Assembly: GCA_027067235.1 (NCBI GenBank)
Contig: JALXFQ010000257.1
Span: 1-5,370, forward strand
Direction: 5' to 3'
Length of the DNA: 5,370 bases
DNA from: Gammaproteobacteria bacterium
Lineage (GTDB): Bacteria; Pseudomonadota; Gammaproteobacteria; QOAV01
Shown here piece by piece: positions 1 through 5,370 of this stretch. The notes below the pieces were generated by a model. That model was given only the letters and a program-made list of their open reading frames with translations. It was not told the DNA's origin and searched no databases. Position numbers and translations under genes: made by a program. The stretch's first letter is position 1. The number at the start of each line of letters is the position of its first letter.

Positions 1-12
1 CGCCCGTCAGTG

Positions 13-18
13 TATAAT
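13..18 (+). promoter_or_regulatory. Consensus -10 box (TATAAT), likely ypjD promoter
   Basis: A perfect TATAAT lies at 13-18, followed by a GC-rich stretch typical of a discriminator, so transcription would begin near position 25. The -35 element would fall outside the window and cannot be judged. The box lies about 52 bases before the preferred ypjD start at 70, leaving a leader of about 45 bases. It also argues against starting the protein at the in-frame GTG at position 10, which lies inside the promoter. Confidence 0.6.
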
Positions 19-69
19 CCGCGCATCATATTACCTTTCGACCCGTCGATAAACACAGGCGCCAAGACA

Positions 70-861
70 TTGTTGCAAATACTTCCCGCTGTCTTCTACT
101 TTGCTTCAGGTGTGCTGCTGACCATGTGCCTGCTCAATCCGGGCAAACAAACACCGTGGAACAATCGCAATCTGGCGCTGGGTCTGGGTTTTGTGGGTAT
201 TCTCATTCACCTCTACGACCTGCTGCCGGTGGTGGCGCAGCAGGAACTGGCGCTGGGCAACAGCCTGTCGCTGGTCATGGGCATTATCGCCCTGCTGTTC
301 CTGATTGCCGCCACCTTCGAACCCATTGCCAACCTCGGCATCGTGGTCATGCCGCTGGCGGGGCTGGCGGTGGTCATAGCCCGCTTCGGCTCCAACGCCA
401 CGACTTTTCCCAACAGCTCGCCGCTGTTCTATATCCACCTTATCGTCGCCTTGCTGGGCTTCGGCCTGATCGCCCTGGCGGTGATCCAGGCCTTGCTCAT
501 GGGTTATCAGGACCGCCAGCTGCGGCGCAAGAATGCCGGCGCGGTGCTGCAAATCCTGCCCCCCATGCAAACCATGGAAAAACTGTTGTATCAGATGCTG
601 ACCCTGGGATTCCTGCTGCTGACGCTGACCCTGATCAGCGGCCTGTTTTTCTCCCAGCAGATTTTCGGCAAGCCGGTGCAACTGAATCATCATGTGGTGC
701 TGCCCATACTCGGCTGGTTCATTTTCGCCATCTTCCTGCTCGGCCATACCCTGTTCGGCTGGCGCGGCAGAACGGCAACACGCTGGATCGTCGCCGGTTT
801 CATGCTGCTGGCGCTGGGCTATATCGGTACCAAATTCGTGCTTGAAGTGATTTTGCGTTAA
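70..861 (+). CDS. ypjD: YpjD/CcsA-like (HemX-type) inner-membrane protein
   Basis: Integral membrane protein of the cytochrome c assembly (CcsA/CcmC/HemX, PF01578-like) superfamily. Relatives handle or bind heme, but the role of the YpjD branch is not settled. From TTG 70 it has 263 residues, the length I recall for E. coli YpjD, and about eight hydrophobic segments fill it. Recognisable YpjD blocks are a His in a membrane segment (H123, YIHL), a PPM..ME motif (about 165-170) leading into LLTLTLISGLFF, and H226 followed by GWRGR (230-234), which aligns with GH..EGWRGR in E. coli. The tryptophan-rich WWD heme-handling motif of true CcsA/CcmC is not visible, so cytochrome c assembly should not be assumed. 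The reading frame is open back to GTG 10, but that would add about 20 non-hydrophobic residues encoded inside the -10 box. TTG 70 or 73 places the first membrane segment at the N-terminus as in homologues. ATG 124 would cut into that segment. No strong ribosome-binding site is seen. Identity is secure, the start less so. Confidence 0.87.
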   Translation: MLQILPAVFYFASGVLLTMCLLNPGKQTPWNNRNLALGLGFVGILIHLYDLLPVVAQQELALGNSLSLVMGIIALLFLIAATFEPIANLGIVVMPLAGLAVVIARFGSNATTFPNSSPLFYIHLIVALLGFGLIALAVIQALLMGYQDRQLRRKNAGAVLQILPPMQTMEKLLYQMLTLGFLLLTLTLISGLFFSQQIFGKPVQLNHHVVLPILGWFIFAIFLLGHTLFGWRGRTATRWIVAGFMLLALGYIGTKFVLEVILR

Positions 862-865
862 ACGC
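855..865. repeat. Perfect 11-bp palindrome at the nhaD promoter
   Basis: GCGTT-A-AACGC is a perfect dyad centred on position 860. It spans the ypjD stop codon (859-861) and the place where the -35 element of the nhaD promoter should be. No T-run follows it, so it is not an intrinsic terminator. It could be an operator half-site pair or chance. Regulatory meaning is inference. Confidence 0.35.
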
Positions 866-879
866 CGTTGCAAATAGCT

Positions 880-885
880 TATAAT
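880..885 (+). promoter_or_regulatory. Consensus -10 box (TATAAT) upstream of nhaD
   Basis: A perfect TATAAT at 880-885 lies 40 bases before the nhaD ATG, in the 64-base gap after ypjD. Predicted transcription start is near 892, giving a leader of about 34 bases. At 16-18 base spacing the -35 region matches TTGACA at no more than three of six positions. This pattern is common in promoters needing an activator, and the site overlaps the palindrome at 855-865. nhaD is therefore probably transcribed on its own signal as well as by any read-through from ypjD. Confidence 0.55.
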
Positions 886-925
886 CGCCCGCTACACCTG
901 AATTTCCAACTTCTCCGGTAGCGTC

Positions 926-2311
926 ATGAAACGATTGTTCGCCCTGTTTTTCCTGCTGGTTCCCGGTCTTGTTTTTGCCTCGGAATCAGAGCAGACCCAT
1001 CCGTTCATGACCAGTTCGGCCATCGGCTATGTGGTCGTCGCCCTGTTCGTGGTCGGCTACCTGCTGGTCATGACCGAGGAATTCACCCATCTGCGCAAAT
1101 CCAAGCCCATGCTGCTGGTGGCGGGCATCATCTGGGCCATCATAGCCTACGTTTACGGGCAACAGGGCTTTTCCCACGAAGTGGAAGCCGCGGCCCGGCA
1201 TGACCTGGAAGAATATGCCGAACTGTTTCTGTTCCTGCTGGTAGCCATGACCTATGTCAATGCCCTCACCGAACGCGGCATGTTCGAAGCTCTGCGCGCC
1301 TGGCTTGTGCGCAAGGGCTTTACCTTCGGACAATTGTTCTGGATTACCGGCATACTGGCATTTTTCATCTCGCCCGTGGCGGATAACCTGACCACCGCCC
1401 TGATCATGTGCGCCGTGGTGCTGGCGGTGGGCGCCAGCAATACCCGGTTCGTCGCTTTGTCGTGCATCAATATTGTGGTCGCGGCCAACGCTGGCGGTGC
1501 GTTCAGCCCGTTTGGCGATATCACCACCCTGATGGTATGGCAAAAGGGCATCGTCGAATTCTGGGACTTCTTCAAACTGTTTGTGCCTTCTGCCGTCAAT
1601 TTTCTCGTGCCTGCCGCCATCATGTATCTGTACATCCCCAGGGTTTCTCCCGATCCGATACAGGAGAATGTGGCGATGAAACCGGGCGCCAAGGCTATCG
1701 GGGTGCTGTTTCTCGCCACCATCATTACCGCCGTCTCGTTTCACAATTTTCTCCATCTCCCTCCCGTGCTCGGCATGATGACCGGACTGGCCTATCTGCA
1801 GATCTTCGGCTATTTTCTGCGGCGCAAGGAGTTCCGCGCCGGCGCCATTGCCAACACCAGGAAAATCACACCTTTCGACGTGTTCAACAAGATCGCCTAT
1901 GTGGAATGGGACACCCTGCTGTTTTTCTATGGCGTGGTCATGAGCGTGGCCGGGCTGGGCTTTCTCGGTTATCTGGCGGTATTGTCCGAGTCAATCTATA
2001 CCCAACTGGGCGCCACCAACGCCAACATCATCGTTGGCATTCTGTCCGCCATTGTCGACAACATTCCGGTCATGTTCGCCGTATTGTCCATGAACCCGGA
2101 CATGCCCATCGGGCAGTGGCTGCTGGTGACGCTGACCGCCGGCGTTGGCGGCAGTCTGCTGTCCATCGGTTCCGCGGCCGGGGTCGCGCTGATGGGCCAG
2201 GCGCGCGGCAAATACACTTTTTTCAGCCACCTGAAATGGACGCCGGTCATAGCGCTGGGTTATGCCGCCAGCATCTGGGTTCACATGCTGATCAACAAAA
2301 GCCTGTTTTAG
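926..2311 (+). CDS. nhaD: Na+/H+ antiporter NhaD
   Basis: Inner-membrane Na+(Li+)/H+ antiporter of the NhaD family within the ion transporter (ArsB/NhaD) superfamily. It exports Na+ in exchange for protons and helps with salt and alkaline pH tolerance. The product has 461 residues, close to the usual size for the family, with about 12-13 membrane segments. The N-terminus (MKRLFALFFLLVPGLVFA, then SES) looks like a cleavable signal peptide or first helix. The two inverted halves typical of the superfamily are visible: ISPVADNLTT (148-157; S149, D153, N154) and LSAIVDNIPV (373-382; S374, D378, N379). N188, D198, T200, T201, S410 and S413 lie in further conserved blocks, and H92 and E99 precede the second core segment. 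These match, one residue offset, the polar residues I recall as essential in Vibrio cholerae NhaD. ATG 926 is chosen because it opens the signal sequence; the ribosome-binding site is poor. It lies between ypjD and corB and has its own likely promoter. No truncation is seen. Confidence 0.93.
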   Translation: MKRLFALFFLLVPGLVFASESEQTHPFMTSSAIGYVVVALFVVGYLLVMTEEFTHLRKSKPMLLVAGIIWAIIAYVYGQQGFSHEVEAAARHDLEEYAELFLFLLVAMTYVNALTERGMFEALRAWLVRKGFTFGQLFWITGILAFFISPVADNLTTALIMCAVVLAVGASNTRFVALSCINIVVAANAGGAFSPFGDITTLMVWQKGIVEFWDFFKLFVPSAVNFLVPAAIMYLYIPRVSPDPIQENVAMKPGAKAIGVLFLATIITAVSFHNFLHLPPVLGMMTGLAYLQIFGYFLRRKEFRAGAIANTRKITPFDVFNKIAYVEWDTLLFFYGVVMSVAGLGFLGYLAVLSESIYTQLGATNANIIVGILSAIVDNIPVMFAVLSMNPDMPIGQWLLVTLTAGVGGSLLSIGSAAGVALMGQARGKYTFFSHLKWTPVIALGYAASIWVHMLINKSLF

Positions 2312-2312
2312 A

Positions 2313-2340
2313 TTGCGGCCAGATCTGCTAGAACTATAGC
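2313..2340 (+). promoter_or_regulatory. Weak candidate promoter for corB
   Basis: In the 56-base gap between nhaD and corB, TTGCGG (2313-2318) and TATAGC (2335-2340) stand 16 bases apart, matching consensus at three and four of six positions. A transcript would begin near 2347, about 20 bases before the corB start. The gap has no hairpin plus T-run, so read-through from nhaD is equally plausible. Confidence 0.25.
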
Positions 2341-2367
2341 CTTCGCCTTTGTCAAACGGCCAGCCAC

Positions 2368-3642
2368 TTGGATAACATACCCCTGGGCGCACTGATAGCC
2401 GCCCTGATCATCCTGATACTGATGTCTGCCTTTTTTTCCGCTTCGGAAATCAGCATGATGGCGCTCAACCGCTATCGCCTGCGGCATCAGGCCAAAGCCG
2501 GCAACAGGTTCGCCAGCATCGTCATGAAACTGCTGGAACGGCCGGATCGCCTGCTCGGCGTCATTCTGCTGGGCAACAATCTGGCCAATATACTGGCTTC
2601 TTCCATCACCACGATTATCGCTCTGCGCTACTTCGGCGAACCCGCCATAGCCGCTGCCACTTTCCTGCTGACTCTGGTGATTCTGATTTTCGCCGAAGTC
2701 GCGCCAAAATCCCTGGCCGCCCTGAAGCCGGAAATGGTGGCTTTCCCGGCCGGCTGGGTGATACATAAGCTGCTTTATATCGCTTACCCGTTCGTGTGGG
2801 TGGTGAACTGGGTTGCTGCACAGTTCCTGAAGCTGTTTGGCATTTCACTGGGCAAGGCGGAACAGTCCGAGCTGAGCATGGAGGAACTGCGCTCGGCGGT
2901 GCAGGAGGCCAAGCGCCTGATACCCAAAACCCATCAGGACATGCTCATCGGCATACTCGATCTGGAAGCCATCTCGGTGGAGGACGTGATGGTGCCGCGC
3001 GGTGAAATCGAAGGCATCGACATTTCTCTGGACAGCGATGAGATTACCGCACGATTAACACGCACCAATTTTACCCGCCTGCCGGTTTATGACGGCAATC
3101 TGGATGACATCATCGGCGTGCTGCACATCCGCAAGGTACTGGGTCTGATCAAAAACGACGAATTGAACCGGCAGACCATCGAGCGGGTGATGGCATCGCC
3201 CTATTTCATTCCCGAAGGCACGCCGTTAAGCAAACAGTTGCTGAATTTCAAAGCCAACAAACGCCGTCTCGGGCTGGTCGTCGATGAATACGGCGATATC
3301 ATGGGCCTGCTCACGGTGGAAGAAATACTCGAGGAAATTGTCGGCGAATTCACCAAGGATACGCTGGGAAAACCGACCGAGGTGCTGCAGCAGAAAGACG
3401 GCAGTTATATCATTACCGGCGGCACCAACATCCGCGAACTGAACCGGAGCATGGGCTGGAATCTGCCCACCCGTGGTTCGCGTACACTGAACGGGCTGGT
3501 AACGGAGATATTGGAAGACATACCGCAAGCCGGCACCAGCCTGAAAATCGGCGACTATAATCTGGAAATACTCAAAACCCGCGGCACTGCCATTCAGGCC
3601 GCCAGGATCATACCGCAACAGTCTGCCCCAGAAAGCCCATGA
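2368..3642 (+). CDS. corB: CorB/CNNM-family transporter with CBS pair
   Basis: Membrane protein of the CNNM/CorC (HlyC/CorC, UPF0053) family, linked to Mg2+ (and Co2+) efflux and resistance; structural work supports Mg2+ transport, probably driven by Na+. It has 424 residues, near the length of E. coli CorB/YfjD. Domain order: CNNM/DUF21 membrane domain (about 1-160) with the first-helix motif SAFFSASE (20-27) followed by MMALNRYRLRH, then GNNLANIL (69-76) and FAEVAPKSLAALKPE (108-122). Next comes a CBS pair, with VMVPRGEIEGID (207-218), RLPVYDG (237-243) and VVDEYGDIMGLLTVEEILEEIVGEF (304-328, key residues D306, E307, G309, D310, E318, E319). Last is a CorC_HlyC C-terminal domain (about 340-415). 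The start is TTG 2368, because MDNIPLG aligns with the E. coli N-terminus, a stop lies in frame at 2329-2331, and the first internal ATG is inside helix 1. No clear ribosome-binding site precedes it. Its TGA overlaps the next ATG. The family is certain; CorB rather than CorC follows from the membrane domain and YpjD context. Confidence 0.92.
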   Translation: MDNIPLGALIAALIILILMSAFFSASEISMMALNRYRLRHQAKAGNRFASIVMKLLERPDRLLGVILLGNNLANILASSITTIIALRYFGEPAIAAATFLLTLVILIFAEVAPKSLAALKPEMVAFPAGWVIHKLLYIAYPFVWVVNWVAAQFLKLFGISLGKAEQSELSMEELRSAVQEAKRLIPKTHQDMLIGILDLEAISVEDVMVPRGEIEGIDISLDSDEITARLTRTNFTRLPVYDGNLDDIIGVLHIRKVLGLIKNDELNRQTIERVMASPYFIPEGTPLSKQLLNFKANKRRLGLVVDEYGDIMGLLTVEEILEEIVGEFTKDTLGKPTEVLQQKDGSYIITGGTNIRELNRSMGWNLPTRGSRTLNGLVTEILEDIPQAGTSLKIGDYNLEILKTRGTAIQAARIIPQQSAPESP

Positions 3643-4337
3643 CCAGACACACACTCATCCGCATTATCATCGCCCTGCTGATACTGGCCGGCATCACCCT
3701 GGCCATCATCAACCGCGATCTCATCAAGCCCGAGCATATTCGCCAAAGCGTGCAACAAATGGGCGTCTTGGCGCCGCTGATTTTCATGCTGCTGTTCGCC
3801 ATCACCGCGGTGCTGGCGATCCCGGCCACGGTCATGGTGATTACCGGCGGTTTGCTGTTCGGCCCCTGGCTGGGCACTTTCTACAACGTCACCGGCGCCA
3901 CCCTGGGCGCCTTGCTGGCCTTTGTGATATCACGTTACATGGCTTCGGCGTGGGCGTCGCGCATGATCGAGCAGAAAGCCGGCGAGCGCATGAAACGCGT
4001 CATTGCCGGCGTGGAAAAGGAAGGCTGGCGCTTTGTCGCCTTTACCCGGCTGGTGCCGGTGATTCCCTATTTCGCCCTGAACTATGTCATGGGGCTTACG
4101 CGCGTACCCTTGTCGCACTACGCCGTTGCCACCTACATTGCCCTGATTCCCTCTATCTTTGCTTTCACTTACCTGGCCGACGCCGGTCGCCAGGCGGTCA
4201 ATCAGGGAGAAGGTTTTGCCGGCAAGATCGTACTGGGCATTGCCATGGTAGGCCTGATCGCGGCCATTCCCGCCTGGCTGCGCCTGCGTCGGCAAAAACG
4301 GCAACAAGCCCTTAACGACGGCCAGGAGCCGCTGTAG
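3639..4337 (+). CDS. TVP38/TMEM64 (DedA-superfamily) membrane protein
   Basis: Inner-membrane protein of the TVP38/TMEM64 group (SNARE-associated/VTT domain, PF09335), 232 residues, normal length. A helix (6-24) is followed by a short amphipathic stretch and a second segment (44-62). The VTT core then shows TGGLLFGPWLGTFYNVTGATLGA (69-91, key G70, G71, F74, G75, G79) and FTRLVPVIPYFALNYVMGLT (135-154), with re-entrant-loop Pro and Arg residues (R137, P140, P143, N148, G152). Segments follow at about 160-180 and 194-214, then a basic tail (RLRRQKRQQ). Relatives in the DedA branch act as undecaprenyl-phosphate flippases and support growth under alkaline or envelope stress; whether this branch does the same is unknown. 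The ATG overlaps the corB stop as ATGA, so translation is probably coupled. The 3' end overlaps the convergent gene at 4312-4836 by 26 bases. Family call is strong, substrate unknown. Confidence 0.88.
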   Translation: MTRHTLIRIIIALLILAGITLAIINRDLIKPEHIRQSVQQMGVLAPLIFMLLFAITAVLAIPATVMVITGGLLFGPWLGTFYNVTGATLGALLAFVISRYMASAWASRMIEQKAGERMKRVIAGVEKEGWRFVAFTRLVPVIPYFALNYVMGLTRVPLSHYAVATYIALIPSIFAFTYLADAGRQAVNQGEGFAGKIVLGIAMVGLIAAIPAWLRLRRQKRQQALNDGQEPL

Positions 4338-4836
4338 CAGCACCGAACAGCTCTATCTGACCCGAGGCGTCATGTGTATCAATCTGCGGGTTTGCGTCCT
4401 CCGGCTCGGGCGGAACCTCGGCCTGCGCCGGATCAGCGTGCAGCGGGCCAAACAGTATCTGAGCAGGCAGCGTCGCGCTTGGCTTGTCAGGCGCTGCAAC
4501 GCCGCTGGCTGTTTCAGTCGCTTGCTGGTCATCCGGCTGGGCCAGATCGAACAGCTCTGCCGTATTGTTCGGTAGCGGCCGCTCAAACAGTTCGGCGCGC
4601 CACCGGTTTTCCGCCTCGTCCACGGCAGGCTGCGCCTGGCCGGACGCTGACGGCTGCTCAAACTGGCGCGCCGTGGCAGACCGCACAGCTTCCTGCCCGG
4701 GCGATACGGCCTCCGCCCCGAAAAACAGTTTGGCAAGCAGTGACAAGGCAACCAGAGCCATAGCCAGTTCGGCACCAAGGACCAGCGCTTCGCGCGTACT
4801 CAGATCATCAATCCAGAATCTCAATTGTTTCAACAT
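4312..4836 (-). CDS. Uncharacterised single-pass membrane protein with repeat-bearing Pro/Ala-rich tail
   Basis: I do not recognise this 174-residue protein. A short N-terminus (1-16, K3, R6, R15, predicted cytoplasmic) leads to one strong membrane helix (about 17-40). A low-complexity acidic tail rich in Ala, Pro, Gln and Glu follows (42-174), presumably periplasmic and disordered. The tail carries degenerate copies of a short motif: ARQFEQP (56-62), AELFERP (81-87), AELFDLAQP (93-101), AQILFGP (125-131) and QIELFGA (160-166). This layout resembles envelope-spanning linker proteins such as TonB or the N-terminal part of GspC, but no folded domain is visible and no function follows. Choice of frame: ATG 4836 has a good Shine-Dalgarno (AAGGA, 4846-4850, 9 bases away), it overlaps the tsaB end by 29 bases, and this frame gives a sensible helix. 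The competing frames give Arg/Pro-rich products with no organised segments. Real gene likely; expression presumably coupled to tsaB. Confidence 0.68.
   Translation of the reverse strand: MLKQLRFWIDDLSTREALVLGAELAMALVALSLLAKLFFGAEAVSPGQEAVRSATARQFEQPSASGQAQPAVDEAENRWRAELFERPLPNNTAELFDLAQPDDQQATETASGVAAPDKPSATLPAQILFGPLHADPAQAEVPPEPEDANPQIDTHDASGQIELFGAATAAPGRR
4345..4672 (-). repeat. Degenerate coding repeats (AELF-type units)
   Basis: Within the gene at 4312-4836, related DNA words recur. CGAACAGCTCT occurs exactly at 4344-4354 and 4548-4558. GCTCAAAC followed within 1-5 bases by GGCGCGCC occurs at 4581-4601 and 4656-4672. They encode the recurring LF-centred motifs of the tail. The spacing is irregular, so these look like old, diverged duplications rather than a simple tandem array. 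Confidence 0.45.
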
Positions 4837-5370
4837 CAGCCTGTTTCCTTTCTGTCGGTCTTTTTGCCACATTGTCCCGCAGGTAGACCGGAATGGCCTG
4901 GTCCGGCGCCAGCGCCCCGCCACCATGGTATTCCTCCCGCGCCAGCCACGCCACGGATGCAGCTTCGGGATAGCGCCCGGGCAGCAGCTCCACCGCGGTT
5001 TGCGCGCCTGCGTCCAGCATATCGGCATATTGCGCGAAAGCCGTCCCCACCGCCGTCCATGAACCGCCTTCGGGCGGCCCTGGATCGGCTGGTCTGGCGA
5101 CTGTCTCGCTGCCCACCAACCGCAGTCGGCCACCCTCGTCACGCTCATAGAAGCCGCTGTACACCTCTCCCATACGCGCATCCAGCGCCGCCCACACGCG
5201 CCTGGCCTGACACGCTTGCGCCAGCGCAGCAAGGCTGGAAATGGCGATCACGCCGCAACCAGCGCCAGTGGCCAGACCCTGCGCCACGCTGGCGCCAATG
5301 CGCAGCCCGGTGAATGAGCCGGGCCCGCGGCCAAAAGCCACCGCGTCGATATCGGCCAGTCGCACGCCAG
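4808..5370 (-). CDS. tsaB: TsaB, t6A tRNA-modification complex subunit (N-terminus outside window)
   Basis: TsaB (YeaZ) is the ASKHA-fold partner that dimerises with TsaD. With TsaE and TsaC it makes N6-threonylcarbamoyladenosine at position 37 of ANN-decoding tRNAs in the cytoplasm. About 187 residues are visible, out of the roughly 220-240 usual. The gene runs off the right edge, since the conserved N-terminal segment (ILAIDTS-type) is missing and the frame is open to position 5370. The GTG at 5363-5365 is internal, not a start. Diagnostic features are AVAFGRGPGSFTGLRIG (5342-5295), the family signature, then VAQGLA, LAALAQA and the WAALDARMGEVYSGFY block. The end, IPVYLRDNVAKRP, is typical of proteobacterial TsaB. 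The stop (4808-4810) lies 26 bases past the start of the next gene on the same strand, so the two are probably cotranscribed and translationally coupled. No promoter is visible in the window. Confidence 0.93.
   Translation of the reverse strand, partial: GVRLADIDAVAFGRGPGSFTGLRIGASVAQGLATGAGCGVIAISSLAALAQACQARRVWAALDARMGEVYSGFYERDEGGRLRLVGSETVARPADPGPPEGGSWTAVGTAFAQYADMLDAGAQTAVELLPGRYPEAASVAWLAREEYHGGGALAPDQAIPVYLRDNVAKRPTERKQADVETIEILD
4846..4850 (-). promoter_or_regulatory. Shine-Dalgarno site inside tsaB for the downstream gene
   Basis: On the minus strand AAGGA lies 9 bases before the ATG at 4836, inside the final codons of tsaB. It is the clearest ribosome-binding site in the window and decides the start of the uncharacterised membrane protein. 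Confidence 0.6.

Noticed and set aside
10..69. In-frame GTG at position 10 as the start of ypjD (283 residues)
   Set aside because: The codon lies directly before and within a TATAAT promoter box, the added residues are not hydrophobic, and the 263-residue form from TTG 70 fits the family length.
862..925. Possible Na+-sensing riboswitch before nhaD
   Set aside because: With the predicted start near 892 the leader is only about 34 bases and shows no extended stems, too short for a known riboswitch aptamer.
106..1756. Long minus-strand open frames opposite ypjD and nhaD (106-873 and 986-1756)
   Set aside because: Composition is rich in Gln, His, Gly and Arg, as expected for the reverse of membrane-protein codons; no domain or ribosome-binding site supports them.
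1408..2331. Long open frame (307 codons) on the plus strand inside nhaD
   Set aside because: It is an Arg/His/Gly-rich shadow of the nhaD frame with no recognisable segments or start signal; GC-rich codon use keeps such frames open.
2312..2367. Terminator or operator between nhaD and corB (CAGATCTG at 2320-2327, CTATAG at 2334-2339)
   Set aside because: The palindromes are too short to mean much and no GC-rich hairpin with a T-run is present.
4594..4672. Two GGCGCGCC octamers 71 bases apart as a regulatory or restriction-related signal
   Set aside because: Both fall in codons of the repeated protein motif and are better explained by the coding repeat in GC-rich DNA.
4353..4778. Alternative minus-strand frame of 141 codons in the unknown gene
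   Set aside because: It starts inside the gene without a ribosome-binding site and yields an Arg/Ser/Pro-rich product; the 4312-4836 frame has a helix, a Shine-Dalgarno and a tsaB overlap.
4374..5313. Plus-strand open frames opposite the unknown gene and tsaB
   Set aside because: They oppose the certain tsaB frame and a better-supported minus-strand gene, and are Pro/Arg/Ala-rich without structure.

Overview
The window is ordinary proteobacterial chromosome, densely packed and moderately GC-rich, with no sign of a mobile element, phage, CRISPR array or RNA gene. The YpjD–CorB neighbourhood (adjacent genes in E. coli), the proteobacterial-type TsaB C-terminus and the codon usage point to a gamma- or betaproteobacterium. 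An NhaD-type antiporter would suit a marine, saline or alkaline habitat, but the genus cannot be named from this sequence.

Left and centre (1-4337, plus strand) hold four membrane-protein genes. They are a CcsA/HemX-like integral membrane protein (YpjD, 70-861), a Na+/H+ antiporter NhaD (926-2311), a CNNM/CBS-domain CorB-type transporter (2368-3642) and a TVP38/TMEM64 (DedA-superfamily) protein (3639-4337). Consensus TATAAT boxes precede ypjD (13-18) and nhaD (880-885), and a weaker candidate promoter precedes corB. corB and the TVP38 gene overlap as ATGA, so they are probably translationally coupled. ypjD and corB both appear to start at TTG. Compared with the E. coli arrangement, nhaD sits between ypjD and corB, giving a small set of genes related to cations and the membrane.

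Right side (4312-5370, minus strand) holds the 3' three-quarters or so of tsaB (the t6A tRNA-modification partner of TsaD). Its end overlaps by 29 bases a gene for a 174-residue single-pass membrane protein I do not recognise. That small protein has an acidic Pro/Ala-rich tail containing about five degenerate copies of a short 'A-E-L-F' motif. Its 3' end overlaps the 3' end of the convergent TVP38 gene by 26 bases.

I see no clearly new system. The items most worth a second look are the uncharacterised repeat-bearing protein coupled to tsaB, the palindrome at the nhaD promoter, and the nhaD–corB–TVP38 grouping as a possible Na+/Mg2+/alkaline-homeostasis unit.
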